Shown here in pieces: positions 45,133 to 55,836 of a DNA stretch of 64,000 nucleotides (within the stretch, counting starts at the first letter, position 1; each line of letters starts with the position of its first letter). The notes below the pieces were generated by a model. It was not told where the DNA came from and did no database searches. It saw nothing but the letters and a program-made list of their open reading frames with translations. Position numbers and translations under genes: made by a program. Source of the DNA: Aphrocallistes beatrix (taxonomy: Eukaryota; Porifera; Hexactinellida; Sceptrulophora; Aphrocallistidae); contig OY725502.1 in the NCBI GenBank assembly GCA_963281255.1, positions 1,798,001-1,862,000 of the forward strand. Direction: 5' to 3'.

Positions 45133-45669
45133 AAGTATTCATCATAAAATTTTCATGCAATTTGGAGATGGTTTAGTGGTCGCGGAAGGTAGCCCCCCCC
45201 TCGTGCTAATTTATAATGGGATATGCCCGGGTTGAGGCCAGAAGTTGTAAAAAGCGTACTTCTGACATTTAAATATACTAGTAGCTTGATTTTTGTGATA
45301 TTTGAGGGTGGTTTTATATCAGCTAATAATACATTTTAATAACCTAAAATCTACCGGTTCCGAGATATTGGTGAAAACAGTTGAGACCATTAATAATTTC
45401 AAGTATGAAGGCTGGTCCCAACTGTTTTCACCAATATCTCGGAATCGGTAGATTTTAGGTTATTAAAATGTATTATTAGCTGATATAAAACCACTCTCAA
45501 ATATCACAAAAATCAAGCTACTAGTATATTTAAATGTCAGAAGTACGCTTTTCACAACTTTTGGCCTCAACCCGGACATATCCCATTATAAATTAGCACG
45601 AGGGGGAGGCTACCTTGCGCGACCACTAAACCATCTCCAAATTGCATGAAAATTTTATGGTGAATATAT
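45133..45669. repeat. Long-armed fold-back element
   Basis: The sequence from 45133 to about 45395 is repeated as a near-perfect reverse complement from about 45410 to 45669, with almost no loop. Landmarks are TCATGCAATTTGGAGATGG at the outer edge and GAGACC/GGTCCCAACTGTTTT at the centre. No coding content or clear target duplication was seen. It shares no obvious sequence with the fold-back at 8620-9480 but has the same form. Confidence 0.75.
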
Positions 45670-47411
45670 ATTCCGTGATAGTCCAAACTCGGTGATGAGA
45701 GTAGGCCAATCCCGTTAGTCATTGTCTACTAGCAGAGCATTGAAAGGAGCGGAAGGTGGAGCTCATTTTAAAAAAGTTTGTTTTCACAATTTTTCCTGAT
45801 ATCTTAAATTCTCCTCAGAGTTTCTTGGCTGAAATTAAGTTAAACTAGGAGATAGCCTTAAAAAAGAATGACGCTCTAGTATATCACTTAATATTCAAAT
45901 CTTCCACATTGTCTATCTAGCTGAGAAATTTGAATAAAGATCAGTGCATAATCCATCATTTTCGGAAGCAATTTCTTTCAGTATTATTAAAGAAATTGAG
46001 AAGTGCGCTCAAAGCTCAAGGGTAAATTACGGCGAGAAGTGAAAAATAGTCATACAATAGGTTGACTAAGTTGACAGGTTAATAAGTAGTCAGAACTTTT
46101 TTGATTTTGAAACGTCACAACTTCCAGATATTTTTTCCCGAATCGAAACTAGACAGCATTCTGTAGAGATAACGCAATGTATTTTGAGCGGGGATATTTT
46201 GTGAATAATGAATACCATGTGAGTTATGAAAAAAATCCAGTTCAAAAGGGAGGGCCCGAAAGTGTTTATTTTAACAAATTTCCAATCTTGACCTATACAA
46301 CTTGATTTAACCTTAATGCCCTGTTTAGTGTATCACATATATATATATATATATATATAATAGTTAAGCACAGAAGTGGACATCTCTTGACAACGGACAA
46401 AACCATGTCCCCAATGTGTCCGTTATTCGGAGAAATATTTTGTATTTATTGTTTTCCAAGATCTTGCGTATTTAGCGATAATTAAGTACGTATATGGAAA
46501 CATAACGTAAATAACTAAATCAGAAAACAGTAAATTTTAAATTAAATTTTATGTAAGTATGACCTTAAAAGTTTGGAAGGCATGCGTACACAAAAGTTTT
46601 TAATTAATTAATGATACACTAATAATATAATGGATGAGAAAATCTTATGACTAAATTCATTTCGAAATAGATATAAAAATCTCTGAAAGTATCAGGAAAT
46701 TTCTAGAACACTTTCAATGCAAATAATGCAACTCAGAATTGATGCCCTCAGTATCAGTCGATGCGAGGTAAGTATCTAATTATAGTGTCAGGATGATGTA
46801 AGTGAAATCCATTGAAGATAAAAATGTGTGGTAAATACTGTCTAGTATCAAAATATTATACAGAGTCATATGAGCAGATGATGATATCAGAAGTATAATT
46901 TAATCAGAAAAATGTTAGTGAAGTGATTATTGTGTCATGGGGAAAAGAGACCACAGATTGAAACTAAATTAACAAAAAACTGATAAAAATAGTATAGGAA
47001 GCACCTAAATGGCTGTGATCTAAACCTAGTGGCTCAAAACTGGTCTAACCTGAGCAGGATTACGACAATCAAACTAGTGACCTAGTGCTGTGTTAGATTA
47101 GATGCTGTGCTCTAATTCAATTAAGTATGGTGGGGTATTTACTACGTCTAAGATTGGAGTTCCCATTTTATACCTCCTATCACCCGAATTTGACGGTACA
47201 TCCTATTTGGGATACGTACAATTCGTGACAGGATTAGTGAACTTGGTTCTCAAATACATAGGGAATACCCGGTTCCAAAATATCCGATACCCAGGTATTA
47301 GATAATGAATACAAAACAAATGGCGTGACTTGTTTCGTTGAAAGTGTAAACTTGACCCAGAAAACAAGACAATGTAACAGTAGTCTTCAATATATACACG
47401 TATGTATATAT
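45670..47411. other. Gene-free region
   Basis: No gene is recognised in this 1.7 kb. It contains a (TA)n run at about 46337-46360 and the 21-base match to the TPP2 3' end at 46075-46095. The rest is AT-rich with no domain-bearing frame. Confidence 0.4.
46075..46095. repeat. 21-base copy of the TPP2 coding 3' end
   Basis: CAGGTTAATAAGTAGTCAGAA occurs here and again at 49434-49454, where its complement encodes the last residues of TPP2 (SDYLLT-stop). Outside the 21 bases the two sites diverge apart from TG one base upstream. Confidence 0.55.
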
Positions 47412-47616
47412 CAGGGTTGCCGTGGGAATGAGAATCTGTGGGAATTCCCATGGGAAAACCCAATTATGTGGGATTTCCTGTGAGATTCTGTGGGTTTCAG
47501 TGGGATTCTGTGGGATTTCCTGTGGGTTTCAGTGGGATTCTGTGGGAATTCCCACAGAAATCCTGTGGGAATGGGATGGGAATGTGAATTGAAATTCGAT
47601 TCCCACAGCAACCCTT
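47412..47616. mobile_element. hAT-type MITE with TGTGGGATTC units
   Basis: It begins CAGGGTTGCCGTGGGA and ends TCCCACAGCAACCCTT. GTATATAT flanks both sides, fitting an 8-bp duplication, though in a TA-rich context. The inside is tandem variants of TTCTGTGGGATTTCCTGTGG and their complements. Confidence 0.75.
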
Positions 47617-49432
47617 GTATATATACATTAATTTCTCAATAGAATTTAATTGTAGTATTCTATACTTACCAATATCTTAATTCCTCCTCCTCTATAATAA
47701 AAACCCATAATAACAGTTACAACAGAATTTGATAGACAGGTTAGGGACAGCCAAAATCCGTTGGATACCTTTTTAAATATCAAAAATATATCATTTGTTT
47801 AATTTGTAATACGTAGTATTAATGGAACCGGGTACCTCACCTAGTGCAAAACATCGATTTACGTAGTAATACTAATTCTTTACATCCCGTCAACATTATT
47901 AAATCGATGTTAGCCTACATATAATCCTGTCACGAATTGTATGTATTCCATTATATTTATAGTAAACAAGCGCGCTTCGCTTGCTTAAAAAAAATACTCC
48001 CCACGATTATTGATACAGCGTTGTAAACGTTCTAACCATTGTACAAATACTTTTTTTATAGTCCTCTGGAGGTATAAGGTTTAGATACTGGAAAATCGCC
48101 GAACCCAATGCTGCATTTGTGTCGAAATGACGAAAAACTGAAATTCTAATTATAAAAGGTGACAATGACGTCATAATTCCATGATGAGTCGACATTTTCG
48201 TCTGAAGTCAGAACTTAGTGGAGCCATAGCCAAAAATCAGCTCGCCGCCTACGGCTGGCAGTTTCTTCAATCAATTCGTTACATATGGGAACCATTCCGT
48301 TCCTGGAGATTTGTCTCAATTAAGCGAGTCAACCTAGTATAATGTAGTATATATTTTGTATTTAGTGGATAACTATCTTATATATTAAAATGCTAGGATT
48401 TTTTGTTTTGTTTGTCCGAATTGATTGAAGAATTGGCAAGTCGTAGAGATACGAAAATTGGCATGTAGGTGTCAAATGATGAATCTAGGATTAAGTTCGA
48501 AGATCTAAGCGAAATGTTCGCACCTCGCCGAGATAGGTGACAAAATGTGCTGACCAATCAAATTCGATTATTTTATAATGCAAATACATTGGAATAAAAT
48601 GGTAGTGACTTATGCATACAATCAAAAGAACTATTTTTGATTGAAATTCATTGGTTTATGTGAACCAATCAATTATCAGCCTTTTATAATGCCATTCACA
48701 TGATTCTATTTCATATAAATGATTGAATACTGCTATTTTGAGTCTATAATTTGATTGTTAACAACAATTAAAGTGTGTTATATGCTACGATCAATCAATT
48801 CGATCATAAAATAACTTTTAACGACATGGACTGGAATTGATTATTTAGTATAATAATCTTAAGCAATGTGAACTTTGTGAATTCAAATCGAGCTTACATT
48901 CAGGAAAGTTGACTTAAGACTTAATACGAAGTAAATTATATTTATCACGAAACAAAATTTCTGCTACAATTCTGATTTCATAAACGTAACCGTAGACAAA
49001 TGATAATCCAGCGTACTTAGTATAAAACAAGAATGCGACGTATTGTTTCTCTAATATCCGCAAGCGCCCACTGGATAAATCTGCAGACACACAGTGTCTG
49101 CAAGCCGCGCAGCGCAAGCAAGCGAAGCGCGCTTGTATCTAATATAATATTATGTACTGAAAGAACTTGAACTAAATTGAAGAATATGGGCATATTATGT
49201 AAGCTCAAGGACTAAGTCCCTGGACCCAGCTGGGGGCTTATCGCACCCCAGAACCTCAACTGGGTGTTGTGCCAGGAAATCCTGGCCACACCACTGACTA
49301 TCACCAATTTAAATATTAATGGTAGAATGAATTACTAAATGCGTACACAAACTAGTTAAGTTATAGAAATAAAAAGTACATCTGCAATACTCAATCAGTT
49401 CTAGTAGAAAAACAGGTGTCATGCGTGACGTG
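47617..49432. other. Gene-free region with dispersed repeats, downstream of TPP2
   Basis: No gene is supported. Two repeats recur elsewhere: about 48130-48295 (GACAATGACGTCATAATTCC, GATGAGTCGACATTTTCGTC, ending CAATCAATTCGTTACA) matches about 55300-55475, and the GC-rich CAAGCCGCGCAGCGCAAGCA at about 49100 resembles text near 47970 and 55005-55055. An end-like CTGGCCACACCACTG lies at about 49282-49296. Confidence 0.5.
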
Positions 49433-52400
49433 TCAGGTTAATAAGTAGTCAGAAGGAAATAGCACGTGGCGGTGCTGCTCATCACGCTCCACTAGAAACA
49501 TCCAATTCAAATTCCTATGCAGCTCTATCATCTCTAAGTAGAGCTCCTCACTACTCTCAGAGCTGAACTTCCCTAGCAACAGCTTCAGCGCCAGCGCGTA
49601 GAGCTGGTGAGCCTTGCAGTGGGCCTTCGCCTGCTCCGCCATCTCGCCAGCTGGGCACAGGTCAGTCAGCTCCAGGTAGACCGCGTCTAGCGGCGCGAGG
49701 TCTGCGTCTGAGGTGGAGGCACTCAGGCGGTTCACAGCATCGAACTTCAACTTGAGTGCTTTCACCACCAGCTCTATATCCTCCTCGAACTTTCCCTTCT
49801 TATCCTCCACCCTCAACTCATTCCTCGTCTTCCCTAGCCTCAGAAGGTCCTTATCGTACTTGATGGAGTCGACTATCTCCACTACTCGCCGCAGGTTTCC
49901 CTCCTCAGGCATCCTGAGGTAACACTCACAGAGCGCTAGCTTGATTGAGAAGCTGGAGTGCGGGTACTTTTCTTGTAGCTCCTGTAAGTACTGGATATTC
50001 TCCTCCTCCTCCTTCTTCTGCTGCGTGAGGAGGAACTCCACGAGGTTCTCCTCGTCGGAGTAACTCTTCTTCCATTTGGAGCTGGACTCCTTCTTGGAGG
50101 CGGGGTCTGAGCTGACACAGGGGACGTGGTACAGGACAGGAGTGCTGATCACAGGTCTGCCACTGGGGTCCTTGATGATGGCGATCCTACCGGAGAGGAT
50201 GGAGCCTGTCTTACAAAAACTCGGCAGCTTCCCGTCGGGAACGAGTCCGGTGTAGATAGGGTAGAACCCTCGTGACAAATGTTGGGACCTCTGAGCTCCT
50301 CTCCTCTCTTGGAGTAAGGCGGACTCATAGTTGTCAAAAATGGGAATGGAAATATCCGAAATCTTCTCGGAGCAGGTGATAACCAGTTTAGTCAGCTTCT
50401 CTAGCTGCTCCCGGCAATCATTCATGATATGCAGATTGACCGTGTATGTGCCTTTGCTGAGGCTGGCCTTGTACCTCCCGTCAGCAGAGAACGCGTCCCC
50501 CACCCCCAGGAACTGCTTGTGCTTGTTGTACAGGAACCACATCTGACCTCCGAACGGGCTCTCGTACAGCAGCCCATCCAAGAGTGGGCAGTGCACCGTC
50601 ACATCTCCCTTCACGTGCACCTTGACGGAGTAGGAGAGACGCAGCTCGAAGTGCTTCAGCTCGCCCTGAATGTTGTAGTGCTCCTCCAGCGGCCGGATGC
50701 GGTACTCGGCGGGGGCGTACGAAGTGAGGACAGAAGACAGCTTCAGTTCGGGGCTGATCTGCACCGATGTCAGATGGTTGTAGAGCATCATCTTGAGCGG
50801 CGTCACCCCGTCGTGCCAGAGACAGGCGTTCTTCTCGGCGGGCAGAGCGGAGATGGCCCCTCCTAGCATCCTCAGCTTGACCTGCAGGGTCATGCCCCCC
50901 GGCTCCGCCCACCACCTGGCTAGGTCCAGCTCCATCGTGCTGTGCGGGAGGACGGGGAGGTGGAGGGAGGTGGAGGTGTGCAGCTTGAGGGAGAGGGCGC
51001 GGCGCGACTGGTTGCAGGAGAAGCCCTGCTCGGGCAGGAGCTGCAGCGCGTGCAGGTACACGTAGGCGGACTCCCGGTCCTCGATCTGCACCGGCAGCAG
51101 CTCCAGGCAGCACCAGGTGACGCCCTCCGGCACGTGGAAGAAGTGCCGGTGGACTCTTTCCTCCCGCCGGAACTCCAGCGTCTTGCTGAACTCCAGAGGC
51201 GGCGGGTGCGGGTGGGTCGGCTTGATCAGCGTGACGGGGATGCGGAACACCGGCCCCAGCTCTTTGTCCGCAGTGAAGGCCAGCACCTCCGCGAAGCTTG
51301 CCCCGGTCGGGGCCTTGTCCGGGGTCACTCGAATCACGAAGGACCTAGCCTGGTTGTAGAGGTTGAAAGAGAGCGGACAGGTGGCCCACTCGCGAGTGGA
51401 GAGGAGGGTCAGCTCCAGATCCAGCCCTATCTTCTCCTCCACGCCCGCTGACTCCCCGTACATCGGCTGGACGGTGACGGAGTGGTCGGACGTCTTCTCC
51501 ACCTCCCACTGGTTGCGCAGGTAGATCCCCCTCCCGCCGCAGTAGGACACTTTGTACCAGATCTTCCTGACCGGCGCCTCTGCGAGTCGGACGGCCAAGC
51601 GGTAGGCCTTCTCCGTCTGGATCAGTCCGTAGCCGGTGGAGAAGCTGGAGAGCGGGGGCGTGGCCTGCGCGGAGTTCACCACTGCGGCCCTGATGGTGTG
51701 CGGGTTGTAGAACGCGCCCTCGCTCTTCAGTGCAGACAGGACCAGGGCGATGCAGCCGCAGGCGTTGGGGGAAGCCATGCTGGTGCCGTTCATCAGCTGG
51801 GAGCCCCGCTCCGTGAAGTTGGGCACGGGGGAGATGGCACCGCCCGGAGCGGCCACTGTCACGCCCAGGTCTCCGTCCGGGATGGGTCCGCGGGAGCTCC
51901 AGGTGTAGACGCTCGGCTCCTCGCTCTTGATCATGCTGTACTCCTTCTCCATCATGGACTGCGTGATGTAGGCCGCCACCGAGAGGATGGAGCTGGCGCC
52001 GGAGGCGGGGGCTCCCACCGTGGACAGCGCGGGCCCCGAGTTCCCCGCGGAGCTGACGAAGATGACGCCGTGCTTGTTGGTGAGCTCGGAGAAGCGCTTC
52101 ATCACCTGGCCGCAGCTGTAGAGGTGCGCCGCCTCGCCGAAGCTGAGGTTGACCAGGTCGCACTTGGTCTCCACGGCGGCCGTCGCGCCGCGGATGAGGG
52201 AGCGCTGCGTCTCCATGCTGTCCACCAGGATGCTCCCGATCTTCAGGACCACCAGCTGCGCGCCCGGAGCCACCCCGTTCCGCTGCGGCTCTTCGGGGAA
52301 GTGCGCGGCCACGATCCCCGCCACATGCGTCCCGTGGCTGCCACTCATCCCCACGATACTCAGGAGGTCGCCGCCCGAGTACACGTTGACGCTGTAGTTG

Positions 52401-53188
52401 TACAGGATGGTGTTCTGCCCGCCGAATCCCAGCCGGAAGGTCCCGTGCTTGTGCTGCTTCTTGAACGGCTGGAGACACTGGCAGCTGGACAGGTCTCCAC
52501 TCTCGCTCGTGTCGATGCAGCAGTTCCAGGCCCCGTCTCCGTCTGAGAACACCACGCAGTCGTAGGAGGGTCCCATGTCCGAGTAGTTCCGATCCACTTC
52601 CTTCAGATACTCAACCCTCTGATTCACTTCGTCCTGCTCCAGCTTAGCGAAGTTTATTCCTTGACAAGCCCCTCCCTCCTTCTCCTTGCCATCCGACTGC
52701 TTCCTCGCCTCCATGCGAGCCTTGTCCTCCTGAGCTAGCGTCAGTGCTTCCTCCAACTGCTTGTCCCATCTCTCCTGCTGGCGGATCTTGCGCACCCTGG
52801 CCAGTAGATTGCTCGGCAGGAGCTGGTACAGCGCCTTTACACCCACGTGCCACTCTCCGGAAGGGTTGCGCCAGGCATCAGGGAGCTTCAGGTCGCGCCC
52901 TGTCACCCCCTTAACCACTCGGCCGGCCTCCTGGTCCCCCGTACTCCGCACCTCGCTCGTGTCCACGTCTCCGTCCCCGCAGCAGTCGATCATGTCGATG
53001 ATCTTCGGCAGACCGTCGCTCGTGAATTGCAGGCCGGGGGCTCCTGGGTCCACGCCCGTGTCCATTATCCCCACAACCACGCCTCTGCCGTCGCACTGAG
53101 GATGCTGGCGCAGGAATTCGGCGGCTTCCGTTTCTTCCTTAGGAATCAGATTACGATCTGAAGACTCCTGACTGGCTAGCTCTGACAT
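49433..53188 (-). CDS. TPP2: Tripeptidyl-peptidase II, intronless and GC-rich
   Basis: This giant cytosolic serine peptidase removes tripeptides from N-termini of peptides released by the proteasome. The 1251-residue frame (human 1249) runs from the ATG at 53188 (MSELASQESSDRNLIPKEET); 27 more codons are open upstream but do not look like the family. The subtilisin triad is visible: Asp43 in DTGVDPG, His285 in GSHGTHVAGI and Ser470 in NGTSMASPN, with the oxyanion Asn383 in AGNSGP. The long insertion between Asp and His and the large beta-sandwich and helical C-terminal part typical of TPP2 are present. Animal genes for this enzyme usually have many introns, but none is seen here. The central third is very GC-rich in an AT-rich neighbourhood, which opens long false frames on the other strand. 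Confidence 0.93.
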   Translation of the reverse strand: MSELASQESSDRNLIPKEETEAAEFLRQHPQCDGRGVVVGIMDTGVDPGAPGLQFTSDGLPKIIDMIDCCGDGDVDTSEVRSTGDQEAGRVVKGVTGRDLKLPDAWRNPSGEWHVGVKALYQLLPSNLLARVRKIRQQERWDKQLEEALTLAQEDKARMEARKQSDGKEKEGGACQGINFAKLEQDEVNQRVEYLKEVDRNYSDMGPSYDCVVFSDGDGAWNCCIDTSESGDLSSCQCLQPFKKQHKHGTFRLGFGGQNTILYNYSVNVYSGGDLLSIVGMSGSHGTHVAGIVAAHFPEEPQRNGVAPGAQLVVLKIGSILVDSMETQRSLIRGATAAVETKCDLVNLSFGEAAHLYSCGQVMKRFSELTNKHGVIFVSSAGNSGPALSTVGAPASGASSILSVAAYITQSMMEKEYSMIKSEEPSVYTWSSRGPIPDGDLGVTVAAPGGAISPVPNFTERGSQLMNGTSMASPNACGCIALVLSALKSEGAFYNPHTIRAAVVNSAQATPPLSSFSTGYGLIQTEKAYRLAVRLAEAPVRKIWYKVSYCGGRGIYLRNQWEVEKTSDHSVTVQPMYGESAGVEEKIGLDLELTLLSTREWATCPLSFNLYNQARSFVIRVTPDKAPTGASFAEVLAFTADKELGPVFRIPVTLIKPTHPHPPPLEFSKTLEFRREERVHRHFFHVPEGVTWCCLELLPVQIEDRESAYVYLHALQLLPEQGFSCNQSRRALSLKLHTSTSLHLPVLPHSTMELDLARWWAEPGGMTLQVKLRMLGGAISALPAEKNACLWHDGVTPLKMMLYNHLTSVQISPELKLSSVLTSYAPAEYRIRPLEEHYNIQGELKHFELRLSYSVKVHVKGDVTVHCPLLDGLLYESPFGGQMWFLYNKHKQFLGVGDAFSADGRYKASLSKGTYTVNLHIMNDCREQLEKLTKLVITCSEKISDISIPIFDNYESALLQERRGAQRSQHLSRGFYPIYTGLVPDGKLPSFCKTGSILSGRIAIIKDPSGRPVISTPVLYHVPCVSSDPASKKESSSKWKKSYSDEENLVEFLLTQQKKEEEENIQYLQELQEKYPHSSFSIKLALCECYLRMPEEGNLRRVVEIVDSIKYDKDLLRLGKTRNELRVEDKKGKFEEDIELVVKALKLKFDAVNRLSASTSDADLAPLDAVYLELTDLCPAGEMAEQAKAHCKAHQLYALALKLLLGKFSSESSEELYLEMIELHRNLNWMFLVERDEQHRHVLFPSDYLLT

Positions 53189-53269
53189 TCTGGAACTGAT
53201 GGAGTTGATACAGTTTGATCGCGAATAATGAGAGCTAAGATAAAACGAACAAATCGAAATTGCAAACAT

Positions 53270-53664
53270 TTTGTGTAAACAAAAATAGCTTCCTTACAAG
53301 GTTGGTCAGGAGACCACGAACAACATACGTCACTAGTATTGGCTACGCCCGAGGAGCACGCTCCTCTATGCGTCCGTTAGATAACAATACTTTTCGGAAA
53401 ATAGCTTCCAAAAATATTGGGTTATACATTGAAATGTTTGCAAATTTCACAACACTTAGAAAAGGTGGAAGACAAGCAGCTACGCTTGCTTGCGCTACAT
53501 GGCTTACGGGTGCTTCGTGTCCGCATGAGTCGCCCTTTGGACTGCTCTCTTCCATCATCCGTATTTTAGAGAAAAAAACTAATGCTTAGAACCAATGCGT
53601 TTATTAATTAAGCCCGAAGCTCTAAATACGTAGATGTAATAGATAACTCCTATTACAATAGGCT
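53270..53664. other. 5' flank of TPP2
   Basis: The frame at 53260-53589 shows no family features and is not called. Part of the GC-rich text (GCTTGCTTGCGCTACATGGC) near 53490 resembles the dispersed repeat near 49.1 and 55.0 kb. Confidence 0.35.
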
Positions 53665-53732
53665 ATGTTGCAGTCCAAAAGTGTTTCGATGCAAAATGCA
53701 TTTAGAGTCGAAACGCATTTGGACTGCAACAT
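53665..53732. repeat. 25-base-pair hairpin, precursor-like
   Basis: Arm ATGTTGCAGTCCAAAAGTGT plus TTCGA (53665-53689) pairs with 53708-53732, matching 23 of 25 positions, with an 18-base loop. The length and two internal mismatches recall a microRNA precursor, but a tiny fold-back transposon is equally possible. It lies 120 bases upstream of the NHL gene. Confidence 0.55.
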
Positions 53733-53853
53733 TTATCATTTGGAATTTATAAAATAATCTACTGCATGGTTTATGCTCTGAGACATACAAGTGTATTTAA
53801 TGATCTGAAGTGAATAACAACTAATTAAATTTAGTAGAAATTGAGGACATCGA

Positions 53854-54810
53854 ATGTCAGTACAGTTTCCAGGGTCGATTCCAATCGAGTTATATGCCTC
53901 ATTCAATGGTCCGAAAGATTACTTTGCTCCGAAGGAGATTAGGGAAAGAATGGACCCTCTCCCATCAATGCCAGACTATTCTACTTTCCAACATCTCTCT
54001 GCCGTTGGGAAAAGAGGGTCAGAGCTTGGAGAATTTTATTGGCCACGTGGTATTTCAATCCAAGAAGAAACTGGACATATTTATGTGGCAGACAGCTATA
54101 ACCATCGCATTCAAATTTCATCAGAGGCTGGAGACCACTTTATCCAATTCGGTCAAGATCTTCTCCGTGCACCATGGGGTATTTTGGTCTGTGGAACTAG
54201 TATCTATGTCACAGATAGAAATTTTTGCGCTATATTCCAATTCGCAATTACAGATTATAGAATGATAAAGCGTGTTGGGAAGAAAGGATCTGGAGATCAA
54301 GAGTTCAACTCTCCCCGGAACCTCGATATCTTTCCGAATCAACACATCTATGTAGCTGATGAAGTTAATGACAGAATCCAAATCTTGAACTCAGATCTTG
54401 TTTTTCAAGGATCTATAAAACATCAAACTATGACCTGCCCTTTCGATATAAAAAGCGCATCGAATCAAATATTTGTGTTGAGTTGTGATGACCACCCTTG
54501 TCTTCACATTCTTACGAATTCAGGCGAAAAAATCCGCACTATTATTAGTAGAGGGGATGGATTGCAGACGGGGTGGAAAGGCGCATTCTTTTTCTGCCTG
54601 GATGCATACTGCAACATTATCATTAGCGATTGTTCGGCTCATAAGATCCAGATACTCTCTCCTGAAGGAGAACTCATCCAAACAATGGGCGAGGGAAGAT
54701 CTGAAGCTGGGGTGTTCCTCTTTCCAAACGGCATTGCAATCCACAAAAGAAGGAAATTAGTCTGCGTGTCGCACGATATCAAATATTCTATTCAAACTTT
54801 CTCTTTCTAA
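53854..54810 (+). CDS. NHL-repeat beta-propeller protein
   Basis: The 318-residue intronless frame starts at ATG (MSVQFPGSIPIELYASF). NHL blades begin near residue 45: FQHLSAVGKRGSELGEFYWP, RGISIQEETGHIYVADSYN, then SIYVTDRNFCAIFQF, QHIYVADEVNDRIQIL, and a late IIISDCSAHKIQILSPEGE. It is the paralogue of the gene at 38267-39160, with a longer N-terminus and matching blade order, so the two arose by duplication. No coiled coil or other domain is attached. The propeller probably binds a protein or RNA partner. Confidence 0.85.
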   Translation: MSVQFPGSIPIELYASFNGPKDYFAPKEIRERMDPLPSMPDYSTFQHLSAVGKRGSELGEFYWPRGISIQEETGHIYVADSYNHRIQISSEAGDHFIQFGQDLLRAPWGILVCGTSIYVTDRNFCAIFQFAITDYRMIKRVGKKGSGDQEFNSPRNLDIFPNQHIYVADEVNDRIQILNSDLVFQGSIKHQTMTCPFDIKSASNQIFVLSCDDHPCLHILTNSGEKIRTIISRGDGLQTGWKGAFFFCLDAYCNIIISDCSAHKIQILSPEGELIQTMGEGRSEAGVFLFPNGIAIHKRRKLVCVSHDIKYSIQTFSF

Positions 54811-55836
54811 TTTAATGTACAAAGGATCATGTCACAATTAAAGAAGAGCTCAGCCCCTAATTGTCATTTTTTGCAAATGGGCCGTCATTAACTAAGAAAA
54901 AGTGGGACGGCTCAGGTCCCAAAGAACTTGTTTTGCATGGTGACGTAGTAGTCAATCTTTTAGTTTGCTTTCTATACAAGTGTTATCTACGTACAAGCGC
55001 GCTTCACTTGATTGCGCTGCGCGGCTGGTGGACACTTTGTGCCCACTAGAGGCCTAGGCTCATATTAATTAATTATAAGGTAGACAGCATTTCTAAATAC
55101 CTCTGTCTTACTGTTATAATCGATATCATGATAAAATAACGAAATTTGTCACTTTTTGATGCGTCATCATGACGTCATAACAGAGTGATGAGGTCAACAT
55201 TTTTTTGATGATAGTTGCATCATACTTGAGATATATTAATATATACAATTTCATTTAAAACTTCAGCCTTCTATCACCTAAAATGACTGAGTTAAAGTCG
55301 AAGAACTGACATTTTTAATACTGAAAAAGGTGACAATAACGTCATAATTCTATGATGAGTCGACATATTCGTCTGAGGTCAGAATTTAGAAGAGCCATAA
55401 CCAAAAGACTTCCACATGCCAAAAATCAGTTTTCTGTGCCTGCCAGTTTCAATCAATTCGTTACAGATATATAACTACACATTAATTAATCGAGTTTTAA
55501 TATTAAGGATTTAGTGACAAACAATTACTTTGTGAATTAGTGAAACCTGGTGCTTTATATAAAACAAATGTTGACAATGTTGATCTCTCTTTCTAGTGGA
55601 AAGTCTCGAGGGCTTCCAACCGTATAGCCACAAATCAGAGAGGGGGAGGAAATACTTAAAACTTGGCATGACACCTTAACTCAATCTCTGCCATTAAGGA
55701 AATATTGCATTCATGTGACCCACACCTCAGAAAATTATCCACATAAAGTCAAATCGAAGTGATAATTAATCATATTTTCACACTTTGATGATAAGTATAG
55801 TAATATTTCATTCTAGTAACAATCTCCATTACTTCC
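54811..55836. other. Gene-free spacer with dispersed repeats
   Basis: The GC-rich ACAAGCGCGCTTCACTTGAT text at about 54993-55060 and the GACAATAACGTCATAATTC block at about 55300-55475 are copies of repeats seen at 47.9-49.1 kb. No gene frame is supported. Confidence 0.5.

Noticed and set aside
50481-52478. Minus-strand frames of 210 and 377 codons within TPP2
   Set aside because: They are alternative reading frames of the same GC-rich coding sequence, with low-complexity Arg/Pro/Gly/Ala translations and no domain.
51482-52546. 354-codon plus-strand frame opposite TPP2
   Set aside because: It is antisense to a well-supported gene. Its Arg/His/Gly/Ala/Val-rich translation is what GC-rich codons give in the complementary frame.
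53189-53269. Upstream ATG adding 27 residues to TPP2
   Set aside because: The added residues are unlike TPP2, and the ATG at 53188 gives a length and start close to known family members.
53260-53589. 109-codon frame upstream of TPP2
   Set aside because: It overlaps the TPP2 5' end and repeat-like GC-rich text and has no domain.
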